64,000 bases of DNA from HK1 sp965202735 (GCA_965202735.1 OZ241844.1:2108001-2172000); one strand, 5' to 3'. Shown: positions 26,288 through 36,425, counted from the stretch's first letter. Translations and numbers: made by a program. The notes: generated by a model from the sequence alone, not told the origin.

Positions 26288-27178
26288 TCAATCACCTGGC
26301 GCTTCCAGTGCCGCAATGCGGTCGTCCAGCGGCGGATGGCTGCGGAACAGGTGGGCGAAGCCGCGGCCGACGCGTCCGGAGATTCCGAACGCGGCCATTT
26401 CGCTCGGGAGGCGGGGCCCTTCCCCGTAGCCCGCGCGCAGGCGCCGCAGCGCCGCGATCATCTTGCCGCGGCCGGCGAGCTCGGCGCCGCCGGCGTCCGC
26501 CCGGAACTCGCGCCAGCGCGAGAACCACATCACGATGATCGATGCGAGGACGGAGAGCACCACCTGCGCGGCGATCACGGTGATGAAGTAGCCGGGGCCG
26601 TAGCCGCGCGCGTTGCGGAACACCACGCGGTCCACCACGTGTCCGACGACGCGCGAGAGCAGGATCACGAACGTGTTCACCACGCCCTGGATCAGGGTCA
26701 GGGTCACCATGTCGCCGTTCGCGACGTGGCTGACCTCGTGTCCGAGCACCGCTTCGGCCTCGTCGGCGGACATGTTCGCCAGCAGCCCCGTGCTCACCGC
26801 GACGAGCGCGTTGTTGCGGTTCATGCCGGTCGCGAACGCGTTGATCTCGGGCGCCTCGTAGATGGCCACCTCCGGCATGCCGATACCGGCCCGCCGCGCC
26901 TGGTCCGCCACCGTGTCGAGCAGCCAGCGTTCGGTGCGGTTGCCCGGACGCTCGATGACGCGGGCGCCGGTAGAGCGCTTCGCCAGCCACTTCGACATCG
27001 CGAGCGAGATGAACGCGCCGCCCATGCCGATGACGGCCGAGATGACCAGCAGCGCGGTCATGTTGATGCCCCCGCCCTGGGTCTCGAGCATCCGGTCGAC
27101 GCCGAGGACGCGCAACGAGATGTTGAGGATGAACAGGATGGCGAGGTTCGTCGCGACGAACAGGAATATTCGCGTCAT
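26288..27178 (-). CDS. htpX: Membrane zinc metalloprotease HtpX
   Basis: A 296-residue inner-membrane M48 protease degrading damaged membrane proteins. There are two N-terminal membrane helices (about 4-22 and 40-62), the zinc motif HEVSH (H147, E148, H151), a further membrane region (about 155-215) and the third ligand Glu in REFRADAGGAEL. The end SHPPLDDRIAAL is family-typical. An AAGGAG stretch precedes the ATG at slightly long spacing. Confidence 0.95.
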   Translation of the reverse strand: MTRIFLFVATNLAILFILNISLRVLGVDRMLETQGGGINMTALLVISAVIGMGGAFISLAMSKWLAKRSTGARVIERPGNRTERWLLDTVADQARRAGIGMPEVAIYEAPEINAFATGMNRNNALVAVSTGLLANMSADEAEAVLGHEVSHVANGDMVTLTLIQGVVNTFVILLSRVVGHVVDRVVFRNARGYGPGYFITVIAAQVVLSVLASIIVMWFSRWREFRADAGGAELAGRGKMIAALRRLRAGYGEGPRLPSEMAAFGISGRVGRGFAHLFRSHPPLDDRIAALEAPGD

Positions 27179-27281
27179 GGCGTTCGCTTGCTCCTTGGTC
27201 GGCGGTCCGCGAGCGTGTCATTGTCCCAATCGTTCAAGATGAGGGCGAGCCCGGCGAGATTCCAGGATCGACGCCCGCCGG

Positions 27282-27317
27282 CGGCAATTCCCGCCAGCGC
27301 CCGGAGAGGCCATGCCG
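27282..27317 (+). mobile_element. Truncated left end of the 122-bp element, copy E
   Basis: GGCAATTCCCGCCAGCGCCC and the following GGAGAGGCC match the left end of copies A and B. The rest is missing. It lies between htpX and groES. Confidence 0.55.
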
Positions 27318-27441
27318 CCGACGCCAACAACGCGCCGCGGGCCGGACCGGAGGCGGGCGGGAGACCCGCTTCGGCCGCGTCCGGCTCGACGGGACCGCCC
27401 ACACGGCGGCCGATGGCTCCCGGGTCCTGAGATCCCCGTGT

Positions 27442-27468
27442 CTTGAAATCCATGTGCCTGTCCCCATG
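27442..27468 (+). promoter_or_regulatory. Sigma-32 (heat shock) promoter of groESL
   Basis: The -35 box CTTGAAA is at 27442-27448 and the -10 box CCCCATGT at 27462-27469, with a 13-bp spacer. This matches the RpoH consensus (CTTGAAA, then CCCCATnT) essentially perfectly. It lies about 135 bp upstream of groES. No CIRCE/HrcA inverted repeat is visible, so control appears to be by sigma-32 alone. Confidence 0.85.
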
Positions 27469-27603
27469 TTGCCACCGCCTTTCGAGGGAAGCTCCGGTTT
27501 CCGTCGAGCAATCGGTCGTTCAAGCAGTCAGTCGTTCTATCGGTAAAACACGGCCGACCCGGAATCCGCGTCCGGCCGGCAACCAACGGGAGAGTTCACG
27601 GCA

Positions 27604-27912
27604 ATGGCAAAGAAGGCGAAGCAGAAGATCCGTCCCTTGCACGATCGCGTGCTGGTGAAGCGCGAGGAAGAGGAGCGCACGTCGGCGGGGGGGATCGTGA
27701 TTCCCGACACCGCGACGGAGAAGCCCATCCGCGGCAAGGTGGTGGCCACCGGTCACGGCAAGCTCCTCGACGACGGCTCGGTGCGCGCGCTGGACGTGAA
27801 GGCGGGCGACACGGTGCTGTTCGGCAAGTACTCGGGCACCGAGGTCAAGGTCGACGGCGAGGACCTGCTGGTGATGCGCGAGGACGACATCATGGCGGTG
27901 CTCGAGGGCTGA
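27604..27912 (+). CDS. groES: Co-chaperonin GroES
   Basis: 102 residues; the heptameric lid of the GroEL chamber. IRPLHDRVLVKREEEERTSAGGIVIPD contains the mobile loop that docks on GroEL, and the C-terminal VDGEDLLVMREDDIMAVLEG is conserved. A short Lys-rich leader (MAKKAKQK) precedes the family start. Ribosome-binding sequence GGGAGAG lies upstream. It is followed after 64 bp by groEL. Confidence 0.98.
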   Translation: MAKKAKQKIRPLHDRVLVKREEEERTSAGGIVIPDTATEKPIRGKVVATGHGKLLDDGSVRALDVKAGDTVLFGKYSGTEVKVDGEDLLVMREDDIMAVLEG

Positions 27913-27976
27913 CCGTGTGCGGTCGGCGTTCGGGCGCGACACCTGACAGACGAGACACAGACAGAGGACACAAGAG

Positions 27977-29614
<1,638 letters not shown>

Positions 29615-29641
29615 GTCCCCCGAGCCTCGATGAGCAGGACC

Positions 29642-29673
29642 GAAAGCCCCGCCTCGCGCGGGGCTTTCTCTTT
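29642..29673 (+). terminator. Rho-independent terminator of groESL
   Basis: An 11-bp perfect stem GAAAGCCCCGC / GCGGGGCTTTC with a 5-base loop at 29642-29668, followed by a pyrimidine/T tract, 28 bp beyond the groEL stop. Confidence 0.9.
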
Positions 29674-29717
29674 GCGGAGGGGCCCAGGGCAACCGCATAT
29701 AAAGTCACTGTCCGATC

Positions 29718-29790
29718 AAAAGGCTGCTTCCTCCTCGTTTGGCCTAACCAATTGATCCCACAACCGTTATGCCACTGGAAGCAGCCTTTT
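29718..29790. repeat. 14-bp perfect inverted repeat with 45-bp loop
   Basis: AAAAGGCTGCTTCC (29718-29731) is perfectly complementary to GGAAGCAGCCTTTT (29777-29790). It sits at the border between the GC-rich groESL region and the lower-GC ATPase/Toprim pair. It could be a terminator, a transcript structure, or a relic end of the imported module. Confidence 0.7.
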
Positions 29791-29882
29791 TCCATCCCCC
29801 TGGTGAGATTTCCGGGTTAGTGATCTTGCCCTGTGGAAGGACCATGTCCCGATTGCCCGCCTGTATTCAGAACCGCGGGGAC

Positions 29883-30533
29883 TTACACGCAAAACAGACG
29901 CCGGAACCAGTCAACGAACGCACGCGACTCCGGCTTTGTGGGATCCAGGACTCGATGTTTCACTGCTTCGTGAAGCTGTGGCCCCGGCTCATCCTGCCAT
30001 GCGAGCCAAGTGTGAAGTTCCGCCTTCCTCACATGGGCGTCCTTGAATGGAGCACAATTGCGCTCCGCCTCGGCAACACAGCTCCGGGCCAGTCCGTACA
30101 AGGCACCGTGCTCCTCGGGAACAAGGCCGATCAGAAAGTCCTCCAACATTCCGCAGAACCGATTGTCGGGCATGATCCATACACCGAAGCGCGGACCATC
30201 TCGGTGGTCCACCTTGAGGCCACCCTCGGGGATCTCGTCCGGCAGTCCATCGAACTTGTCCCGGCAGCGGTTCCGAATCTGACGCCATCGCTTGCTGGCG
30301 TCGCCGTTCGCGTCGATCACGACGCCCAGAGCTTCGAGTCCCGAAGCGGCCAACTCGGACTCGATCACGCCCTTCTTCAAGAGTTGATCGGCTCCATTGT
30401 TCGGTGCGATGTGAACGACCGGATCGCCTTCAGGCTCCCATGCAATACCATTCGCTTCCATGAGATAGGGGATGACGCGACGCTCCGTAGCTCCCTCCAC
30501 GAGCAACTTCCTGGCATGGACCCTCGAGGGCAA
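29883..30533 (-). CDS. Toprim-like DUF3226-type protein, partner of the ATPase
   Basis: 216 residues. KLLVEGATERRVI near the N-terminus and the LGVVIDANGDASKRW segment fit a Toprim fold (a Glu in VEG, then an Asp-rich D-x-N-x-D motif), as in DUF3226 and OLD-like nucleases. WIMPDNRFCGMLEDFL is also family-like. The start is taken as the TTG at 30533, directly after the TAG stop of the ATPase, with no gap, so translation is presumably coupled. The codons are less GC-biased than in neighbours. By analogy with OLD, PARIS and related systems, such an ATPase plus Toprim pair is a candidate anti-phage nuclease system; no experimental link is known to me. Confidence 0.72.
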   Translation of the reverse strand: MPSRVHARKLLVEGATERRVIPYLMEANGIAWEPEGDPVVHIAPNNGADQLLKKGVIESELAASGLEALGVVIDANGDASKRWRQIRNRCRDKFDGLPDEIPEGGLKVDHRDGPRFGVWIMPDNRFCGMLEDFLIGLVPEEHGALYGLARSCVAEAERNCAPFKDAHVRKAELHTWLAWQDEPGPQLHEAVKHRVLDPTKPESRAFVDWFRRLFCV

Positions 30534-31688
30534 CTACCTGACCTCGAGGCCGCGTTCGGCGGCAGCGACAACTTCATCGTTGGAGAACCGCACTGCTTGT
30601 CTGTGGCGCGTGTCGATACGTTGAATGGTGGTATCGGGTGAGTCCGAGTCGGGACGCACTACTGCTGCCAGGCTTTCGTAGCAGTCGCGACTGTGGGTAG
30701 TGGCAAAGACCTGAACGTCGAGATCGACAGCTCTCTCACTGACCATCCGCCACATGTTCTCCATCACCGAGTAGTGAAGACCCGTATCGATTTCGTCCAC
30801 AAGCAGAACGCCTCCCTTGGCATTCGAGAGAGCCAATGCGAGCCCCAGCATTCTCCACATTCCGTCTCCCACGCTGCCGATCGGAACACGGTATGGAACG
30901 CCGTGCAGCTTCAGCACCACGCCCCCCGGACCTTCTCGTACGTATGGCCGTCGTTCTATCCCAACCGAGGCAATACGTTCAATCGACGGATCAATGATGC
31001 GGAGCGCTTCCGTCACATGCTGTTCGTGCTCGGTGAGAACGATATCGTCGAACAATCGGACAACGTCCAGTGTGGTCATGCCACTAGTTCTGACGAGCTG
31101 AACGGATTCGCTCGCGTTGTCTCGAAATAGTGACATGCGCCGCGGCCATCGCAGCAGTCCTTCAGATGAAACTCCTGCCTTGAACTCCTCACGGGCATCG
31201 GACCAATTCACGTTCAATGCAAGCGGTTCATCTTCCTCCATGGAATCTTCACCCACCGCCGGCAACTGGCTGGTGCGAGGGTCCGTGACGGTGACTATCA
31301 CGTGGTCGTTCCAGGAAATACGACCTCGAGTGCGGGCGCTGATCCCTTTCACTACAAGCTTGCCGGGCAGCTTATGGTTCGCGAACAGATGCGTGACATC
31401 GAGGTAGTTGTGACGCTCCTCGTCGCTGCTGTACCCCCACTCTCCGCGACGACCGAGGATGGCTGTCAGGGCGTGTACATTCCCGGCCGATCGGAGCAAT
31501 TCGATGCACTCCAGTATCGACGTCTTGCCGCTGTTGTTGGTTCCGACGAGCAGGTTGATGCGGCCGAGTCCATCGAGCTTGAATGACTCCAGCCCGCGAT
31601 ACCCGGTGATCAGCACGGACGAGTACAAACGACACCTCCCACAGCCCATTTCGTATCGCTGATTGATCTGCCGGCGATCATACGCCAT
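30534..31688 (-). CDS. OLD-like AAA ATPase (SMC/ABC-type) of a two-gene module
   Basis: About 384 residues from the ATG at 31688; ATG at 31649 is an alternative. It opens with LITGYRGLESFKLDGLGRIN and a Walker A, GTNNSGKT, at about 49-56, the usual start of RecF/OLD-like ATPases. PIGSVGDGMWRML plays the role of the ABC signature region, VLLVDEIDTGLH is the Walker B, and ATTHSRDCYESL is the switch His region. It is followed with no gap by the Toprim-like gene. The pair is inserted between groESL and glmU and has visibly lower GC, suggesting transfer. Confidence 0.85.
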   Translation of the reverse strand: MAYDRRQINQRYEMGCGRCRLYSSVLITGYRGLESFKLDGLGRINLLVGTNNSGKTSILECIELLRSAGNVHALTAILGRRGEWGYSSDEERHNYLDVTHLFANHKLPGKLVVKGISARTRGRISWNDHVIVTVTDPRTSQLPAVGEDSMEEDEPLALNVNWSDAREEFKAGVSSEGLLRWPRRMSLFRDNASESVQLVRTSGMTTLDVVRLFDDIVLTEHEQHVTEALRIIDPSIERIASVGIERRPYVREGPGGVVLKLHGVPYRVPIGSVGDGMWRMLGLALALSNAKGGVLLVDEIDTGLHYSVMENMWRMVSERAVDLDVQVFATTHSRDCYESLAAVVRPDSDSPDTTIQRIDTRHRQAVRFSNDEVVAAAERGLEVR

Positions 31689-31727
31689 CACCGGGAAACG
31701 ATGGTGGGGGCTCGGCGAGGGGCTTGC

Positions 31728-33092
31728 TCACTCCTTTCGAGATCGCCTCCATCCCTCGATCGTCTTTTGCGGCGCCCGGGTCACGGTGAGGGCGTCGGGC
31801 GGCGCATCCTTCGCGATGGTGGAGCCCGCTCCGACGGTCGCACCGGCGTGCACGGTGACCGGCGCGACCAGCATCACGCCGGAGCCGATGAAGGCGTTGT
31901 CCCCGATCACCGTCGTGTGCTTGCGGGCGCCATCGTAGTTGCAGGTGACGACGCCCGCGCCCACGTTGACGTCGCGGCCGATGCGGCCGTCGCCGATGTA
32001 GGCGAGATGGCTCGCCTTCGAACCCTCGCCGATGGTCGCGTTCTTGACCTCGACGAAGTTCCCGATACGGGCATCGCGGGACATCCGGGTATCGGCGCGC
32101 AGCCGCGCGAACGGGCCGACCCGGCAGGCGGCGCCGATGCGCGCCCCTTCGATGACGCAGTGGGCGCGTACCTCGGTATCGTCCTCGATGACCGTGTCCC
32201 CGATGACGCAGCCCGGTCCGATGCGCACCCGCTCGCCGAGCACGACATCGCCTTCGAACACGACGTTGACGTCGATGAAGACGTCGCTCCCGGTGCGTAC
32301 CCGGCCCCGGATGTCGATCCGGGCCGGGTCGGCGATGCTCGCGCCGTCGCGCATGAGACCTTCGGCAAGCCGCCGCTGGTGGAACCGCTCGAGCGCCGCG
32401 AGCTGGGCACGGTCGTTGACGCCGAGCACTTCCTCGATCGCTTCCGGCGGCACGGTGCGGACCGACAGCCCTGCCTCGACCGCGCAGGAGACGACGTCGG
32501 TGAGGTAGTACTCGCTCTGCGCATTGTCGCGGCCGATACGCCGCAGCCAGTCCCGCAGCGTCCCGGCGCGCGCGGCGAGGATCCCGGTGCTGATCTCCGC
32601 GATGTTGCGCTGCTCGTCGGTGGCATCCCGTTCTTCGACGATGCCGCGAACGTGCCCGTCCGCGTCGCGGACGATCCGCCCGTATCCGATCGGGTCGTCC
32701 ACTACCGCGGTGATCAGCGCGACGCCGCTGCCGGTGGCCAGCGTCGCGGTCTCGTGCAGCGTGGCGCGGTTGACCAGCGGCACGTCGCCGTAGAGCGCCA
32801 GCACCGTAGCGTCGTCGGGGATGCCGGGCATCGCGGAGGCCACCGCATGGCCGGTGCCGAGCTGCTCGCGCTGCTCCACCCATTCGACATCCGCCTCCGC
32901 CATGACCTCGCGCACATGCTCGCCGCCGTGTCCGTGCACGACATGCACGCGCGCGGCGCCGAGTCCGCTCGCGGCCTCGATGACGTAGGACAGCAACGGG
33001 CGGCCGGCGAGAAGGTGGAGGACCTTGGGCAGACTGGAGCGCATCCGCCTGCCATGCCCCGCCGCGAGGATGACCACGTGCAGCGGGGTCAT
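31728..33092 (-). CDS. glmU: Bifunctional N-acetylglucosamine-1-P uridyltransferase/acetyltransferase
   Basis: 454 residues. The N-terminal pyrophosphorylase domain carries LAAGHGRRMRSSLPKVLH (usually LAAGxGTRM, so Arg replaces Thr), QLGTGHA and YGDVPL. The C-terminal left-handed beta-helix shows hexapeptide repeats (IGPGCVIGD and others) and the acetyl-CoA site YIGDGRIGRDVNVGAGVVTCNYDG. It makes UDP-GlcNAc for peptidoglycan and LPS. Its place downstream of atpC is the usual gammaproteobacterial arrangement. Confidence 0.97.
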   Translation of the reverse strand: MTPLHVVILAAGHGRRMRSSLPKVLHLLAGRPLLSYVIEAASGLGAARVHVVHGHGGEHVREVMAEADVEWVEQREQLGTGHAVASAMPGIPDDATVLALYGDVPLVNRATLHETATLATGSGVALITAVVDDPIGYGRIVRDADGHVRGIVEERDATDEQRNIAEISTGILAARAGTLRDWLRRIGRDNAQSEYYLTDVVSCAVEAGLSVRTVPPEAIEEVLGVNDRAQLAALERFHQRRLAEGLMRDGASIADPARIDIRGRVRTGSDVFIDVNVVFEGDVVLGERVRIGPGCVIGDTVIEDDTEVRAHCVIEGARIGAACRVGPFARLRADTRMSRDARIGNFVEVKNATIGEGSKASHLAYIGDGRIGRDVNVGAGVVTCNYDGARKHTTVIGDNAFIGSGVMLVAPVTVHAGATVGAGSTIAKDAPPDALTVTRAPQKTIEGWRRSRKE

Positions 33093-33249
33093 GGGGAAAG
33101 ACGTTCCGTGGAATGCCCGCGCTCGTCAGCCGCCCGCCAGGGCGCCGGTGTGCCGCGGACCCGGAATGCGGATCGACCTTCTCGACCCGCGCACCGCATT
33201 CCAGCGTCAGCCAGGGAGACGGTCCGCTCCACCGGTTGACGACGGCGGC

Positions 33250-33669
33250 TCAGCGCCGTTTGCGCAGCCGGCGGATGGCCTGGAGCTGGGCGGCGGCCTG
33301 TGCGAGCTCGGCCCGCGCGCGCGCTTCGTCGATGTCCGCCGCCCGGTCCGCGAGCAGGCGTTCGGCCTGTTCCTGCGCCGCCAGCGCCGCCGCCTCGTCC
33401 AGGTCCTCGGCCCGCTGTCCGATGTCGGAGAGCACGGTCACGACGTGGGGCTGGATCTCCAGCATGCCGCCGGAGACGTAGAACGACTCCTCCTCGCCGC
33501 CCGGCAACCTGGCGCGCACCTCGCCCGGCTTGAGCCGGGTGACGAGCGGGGTGTGGCGCGGCAGGATGCCCAGCTCCCCCATCGCGCCGGGGGCGACCAC
33601 CATCTCGCACTCGCCCGAGAACAGCTCGCGCTCGGCGCTGACGATGTCGAGCCGGATCGTGGATGCCAT
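33250..33669 (-). CDS. atpC: F1 ATP synthase epsilon subunit
   Basis: 139 residues with the N-terminal beta-sandwich (LDIVSAERELFSGE, PGAMGELGILPRHTPLVTRLKPGE) and a C-terminal helical hairpin. It belongs to the central stalk and regulates ATPase activity. It is the last atp gene, 105 bp beyond atpD. Confidence 0.97.
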   Translation of the reverse strand: MASTIRLDIVSAERELFSGECEMVVAPGAMGELGILPRHTPLVTRLKPGEVRARLPGGEEESFYVSGGMLEIQPHVVTVLSDIGQRAEDLDEAAALAAQEQAERLLADRAADIDEARARAELAQAAAQLQAIRRLRKRR

Positions 33670-33774
33670 CTCTCGTCTCCGCGTGGACGTGCGGTGCTAT
33701 CGATTCACGGTGTGGGCCGGAGACTCACGGTGTCGGCCGGCGAGTGTCCCGGGAAGCCACGGACAAGGGACGAA

Positions 33775-35148
33775 TCACACGCTCTTCGCCTTCTCCTTCA
33801 CTTCCTCGATGTCGCCGACCATGTAGAAGGCCTGCTCCGGGTACTCGTCCATCTCGCCGTCGGCGATGGCCTTGAAACCGGCGATGGTGTCCTTGAGCGG
33901 GACGTACTTGCCGGCCGAGCCGGTGAACACCTCGGCGACGAAGAACGGCTGGGAGAGGAAGCGCTGGATCTTGCGGGCCCGCGCCACCACCAGCTTGTCC
34001 TCGTCGGAGAGCTCGTCCATGCCGAGGATCGCGATGATGTCGCGCAGCTCCTTGTAGCGCTGCAGGATGCCCTGCACCCGGCGTGCGACGTCGTAGTGCT
34101 CGGCCCCGATGACCAGCGGGTCGAGCTGGCGGCTCGTCGAATCGAGCGGGTCCACCGCGGGGTAGATGCCGAGCTCCGCGATCTGGCGCGAGAGCACCAG
34201 CGTCGCGTCGAGGTGGGCGAAGGTCGTGGCCGGAGAGGGGTCGGTGAGGTCGTCGGCCGGGACATAGATGGCCTGGATGGAGGTGATCGAGCCCGTCCTG
34301 GTCGAGGTGATGCGCTCCTGCAGCACCCCCATCTCCTCCGCCAGCGTCGGCTGATACCCCACCGCCGAGGGCATCCGCCCGAGCAGCGCGGAGCATTCGG
34401 TGCCGGCCAGGGTGTAGCGGTAGATGTTGTCGACGAAGAAGAGCACGTCGCGCCCCTCGTCGCGGAAGAACTCGGCCATGGTGAGGCCGGTCAGCCCGAC
34501 CCGCAGCCGGTTGCCGGGCGGCTCGTTCATCTGGCCGTACACGAGCGCGACCTTGTCGAGCACCCCCGAGTCGGTCATCTCGTGGTAGAAGTCGTTGCCC
34601 TCGCGGGTCCGCTCCCCGACGCCGGCGAACACCGAGAAGCCGGAGTGCTCGATGGCGATGTTGCGGATGAGCTCCATCAGGCTGACCGTCTTGCCCACGC
34701 CCGCGCCGCCGAACAGCCCGATCTTGCCGCCCTTGTTGAAGGGGCAGATGAGGTCGATGACCTTGATGCCGGTCTCGAGGATCTCGACCGTCGCGGCCTG
34801 GTCGACGTAGCCCGGAGCCTTGCGGTGGATCGGCCAGCGTTCCTCGGCCCCGACCTCGCCGCCCCCGTCGACCGGGGTGCCGAGCACGTCCATGATGCGG
34901 CCGAGAGTCTTCGGCCCGACCGGGACCGAGATCGGCGCGCCGGTGTTGTCGACCCCGACCCCGCGCTGCAGTCCGTCGGTCGAGCCCATCGCGATGGTGC
35001 GCACCACCCCGTCCCCGATCTGCTGCTGGACCTCGAGCGTCAGGCCGTTCTCGACCTTGAGCGCGTCGTAGACCCTGGGCACCGCGGCGCGCGGAAACTG
35101 CACGTCGACGACGGCCCCGATGATTTCGACGATATTTCCCGAGTTCAT
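33775..35148 (-). CDS. atpD: F1 ATP synthase beta subunit
   Basis: 457 residues from the ATG at 35148. The Walker A GGAGVGKT, the GERTREGNDFYHEM segment, the ALVYGQMNEPPGNR motif and the DELSD equivalent near the C-terminus are all present; this is the catalytic subunit. I choose 35148 because AGAGGA lies at good spacing and homologs begin at xGxIVEIIGAVVDVQF. The frame stays open upstream for another 83 codons encoding a winged-helix-like segment, so an extended product is formally possible. The 2-kb region between atpG and atpD contains cargo and gene fragments. Confidence 0.97.
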   Translation of the reverse strand: MNSGNIVEIIGAVVDVQFPRAAVPRVYDALKVENGLTLEVQQQIGDGVVRTIAMGSTDGLQRGVGVDNTGAPISVPVGPKTLGRIMDVLGTPVDGGGEVGAEERWPIHRKAPGYVDQAATVEILETGIKVIDLICPFNKGGKIGLFGGAGVGKTVSLMELIRNIAIEHSGFSVFAGVGERTREGNDFYHEMTDSGVLDKVALVYGQMNEPPGNRLRVGLTGLTMAEFFRDEGRDVLFFVDNIYRYTLAGTECSALLGRMPSAVGYQPTLAEEMGVLQERITSTRTGSITSIQAIYVPADDLTDPSPATTFAHLDATLVLSRQIAELGIYPAVDPLDSTSRQLDPLVIGAEHYDVARRVQGILQRYKELRDIIAILGMDELSDEDKLVVARARKIQRFLSQPFFVAEVFTGSAGKYVPLKDTIAGFKAIADGEMDEYPEQAFYMVGDIEEVKEKAKSV

Positions 35149-35397
35149 GAACGAATCCTCTGATCGAGACACAGCCTCTTGTGGCTGGGAGCCACTTGCG
35201 TGGGTATCGATCGGAAGGTTGATGATATGTCCCTTCGGACCATCCATCCGCATAGTGAAACCCATATTTTCGAGATCCCGGCAAATCTGATTGACCTGTT
35301 GGTGCGGCTGGATTCCGGTGTGCTTCCGAATTTCAGAATCCGTCAGGCCCGTGCGGTTCGACCGGATCAGTGCCAAAATCCGTTCTCGGTTAGTCAT
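35149..35397 (-). CDS. Small winged-helix-like ORF, in frame with atpD
   Basis: 83 codons running without a stop into atpD. RILALIRSNRTGLTDSEIRK and the following VNQICRDLENMGF look like a small winged-helix DNA-binding domain of the type found in restriction or defence contexts; this is inference from pattern. Upstream is a 23-bp tandem duplication of its own start region (TAGCCATGACTAACCGAGA repeated at 35380-35425). It either makes an AtpD with an N-terminal extension or is a small ORF that lost its stop. Its GC is well below that of atp genes. Confidence 0.5.
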
Positions 35398-35443
35398 GGC
35401 TACGTCTCTCGGTTAGTCATGGCTACGTCGTCACCCATTTGTG

Positions 35444-35548
35444 CTAAAGCGCCGCGGCGTCCCCGAGAATCTCGGACAGATCCTGCGTGATAAACGCCTG
35501 CCGGACCATATTGTACTGGCTCTGCAACTGATCGATGAGGCCGCCGTT
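35444..35548 (-). pseudogene. Diverged copy of the atpG 3' end
   Basis: Read on the minus strand it encodes GLIDQLQSQYNMVRQAFITQ followed by DLSEILGDAAAL and stop. The resident atpG ends DLIDDLQLQYNKARQASITQ then ELSEIVGGAAAL and stop. The frame is intact and most differences are substitutions, so this looks like the end of a foreign atpG carried in with the cargo, not a decaying local duplicate. It starts at about codon 252 equivalent and is preceded by unrelated sequence. Confidence 0.85.
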
Positions 35549-35740
35549 TTTGATATAGAGAATGTGAGAGAATGAATAGCGAATTTGGATAAGAATCGGC
35601 TTCGCGTCGGGTGGCCATACTCAGCTTGAGATTGACTTGTCCGGATTCACCACTAATGGCGGCAGCACGGCCGGCAACGTCTCCGAGATTTTCAACTACC
35701 CGTGCACGACGGTTACACGTAAGCATAATTTTTGGAGATT
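35549..35740. other. AT-rich spacer with a possible small ORF
   Basis: A minus-strand frame starts at the ATG at 35744 (MKSPKIMLTCNRRARVVENL), overlapping the stop of the 126-residue ORF upstream as ATGA, and runs through the atpG fragment in another frame to 35400. I do not recognise it; it is probably the start of a cargo gene cut by the atpG fragment. Confidence 0.35.
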
Positions 35741-36121
35741 TCATCGTCCCGGGCTTCCCTTGCACCCGCCGATAAGGCTCCAGGTACCATCACAATACCG
35801 CTTGAAACGCTCGGTCTCGCCGCGCCGGTTTCCACTACGGTGCTTGGAAAGGAAACTTGAAATACTTCTGGCCCACCTTGGGCAAGCCTCTCTTGCCTCG
35901 ACGGCGGTAAATCGCTTCGGCGGCCTGCCCTCGCGTCTTGCCCGAAGAATGTCCTGAACCATGCGTCCAGCCCCGGGGATGGTGTCAACAAAGTCGTCCA
36001 TCTCCAATATCTCCTGTTTCATCGCGGTCTTCGGTTCCAGCAGAACAACCCTCGTGCCCTCCCGATATGCCTTGTAATACTTGCCCCGCACGCCTCCGAA
36101 AAAATCGTATTCCGGTTTCAT
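35741..36121 (-). CDS. Small cargo ORF with antitoxin-like N-terminus
   Basis: 126 residues starting MKPEYDFFGGVRGKYYKAYR. The opening recalls the widespread 'MKxEYDFSxGxRGKFYxPDA' small proteins seen in toxin-antitoxin contexts; the rest (EMDDFVDTIPGAGRMVQDIL and a basic tail) is not recognised. It lies in the atpG-atpD insertion, downstream of another tiny TA-like ORF. The base composition differs from the atp genes. It may be a fused or decayed product; an upstream ATG at 36148 is also in frame. Confidence 0.5.
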   Translation of the reverse strand: MKPEYDFFGGVRGKYYKAYREGTRVVLLEPKTAMKQEILEMDDFVDTIPGAGRMVQDILRARREGRPPKRFTAVEAREACPRWARSISSFLSKHRSGNRRGETERFKRYCDGTWSLIGGCKGSPGR

Positions 36122-36131
36122 GTTGTCAGTG

Positions 36132-36275
36132 TCAGCTTTCTGATTCATACCGCTTCATCTTCGTCGCAGTCGCCGGTCTCGCATTGATGATTCGGATCCG
36201 ATTTTCCTCACGTTGGGCCAACAACTCAGCCACTCTCCCCTCGTCCCATCCCTTCGGAAGTCTGGGAGATTTCAT
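36132..36275 (-). CDS. Tiny cargo ORF (47 residues), TA-associated type
   Basis: It begins MKSPRLPKGWDEGRVAELLA, resembling the start of small uncharacterised proteins with an LPxGWDExRV motif that often neighbour toxin-antitoxin genes. It then diverges into a basic tail, so it may be truncated. The stop lies 11 bp upstream of the next ORF start. Confidence 0.45.
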   Translation of the reverse strand: MKSPRLPKGWDEGRVAELLAQREENRIRIINARPATATKMKRYESES

Positions 36276-36289
36276 TGTCTTCTCCGTAC

Positions 36290-36425
36290 TGTTACTGGAC
36301 CTCCGGCATCAGGCCATTCTCGAACCTTGAACATATCGTAGTCCATGGGCACCACAGCGCGCGGAAAACCGCACGTCGACGACGTGCCCCGGTGATTTCG
36401 ACGATTTTTCCGTTTCTTATGATCC
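36290..36425 (-). pseudogene. Diverged, frameshifted copy of the atpD 5' end
   Basis: Read on the minus strand, GGAAAAATCGTCGAAATCAC and the following bases track the resident atpD start (GGAAATATCGTCGAAATCAT) and continue to match through the ENGL(T/M)xEVQ codons, ending near 36290. The start codon is replaced, and at least one frameshift occurs after the GA(V/R) position. It is therefore the remnant of a second atpD 5' end, lying between the lipoprotein cargo and the small-ORF cargo. Confidence 0.85.

Noticed and set aside
27180..27240. A sigma-32 promoter for htpX
   Set aside because: CTTGAAC is present on the minus strand, but no CCCCAT-like -10 box lies at proper spacing.
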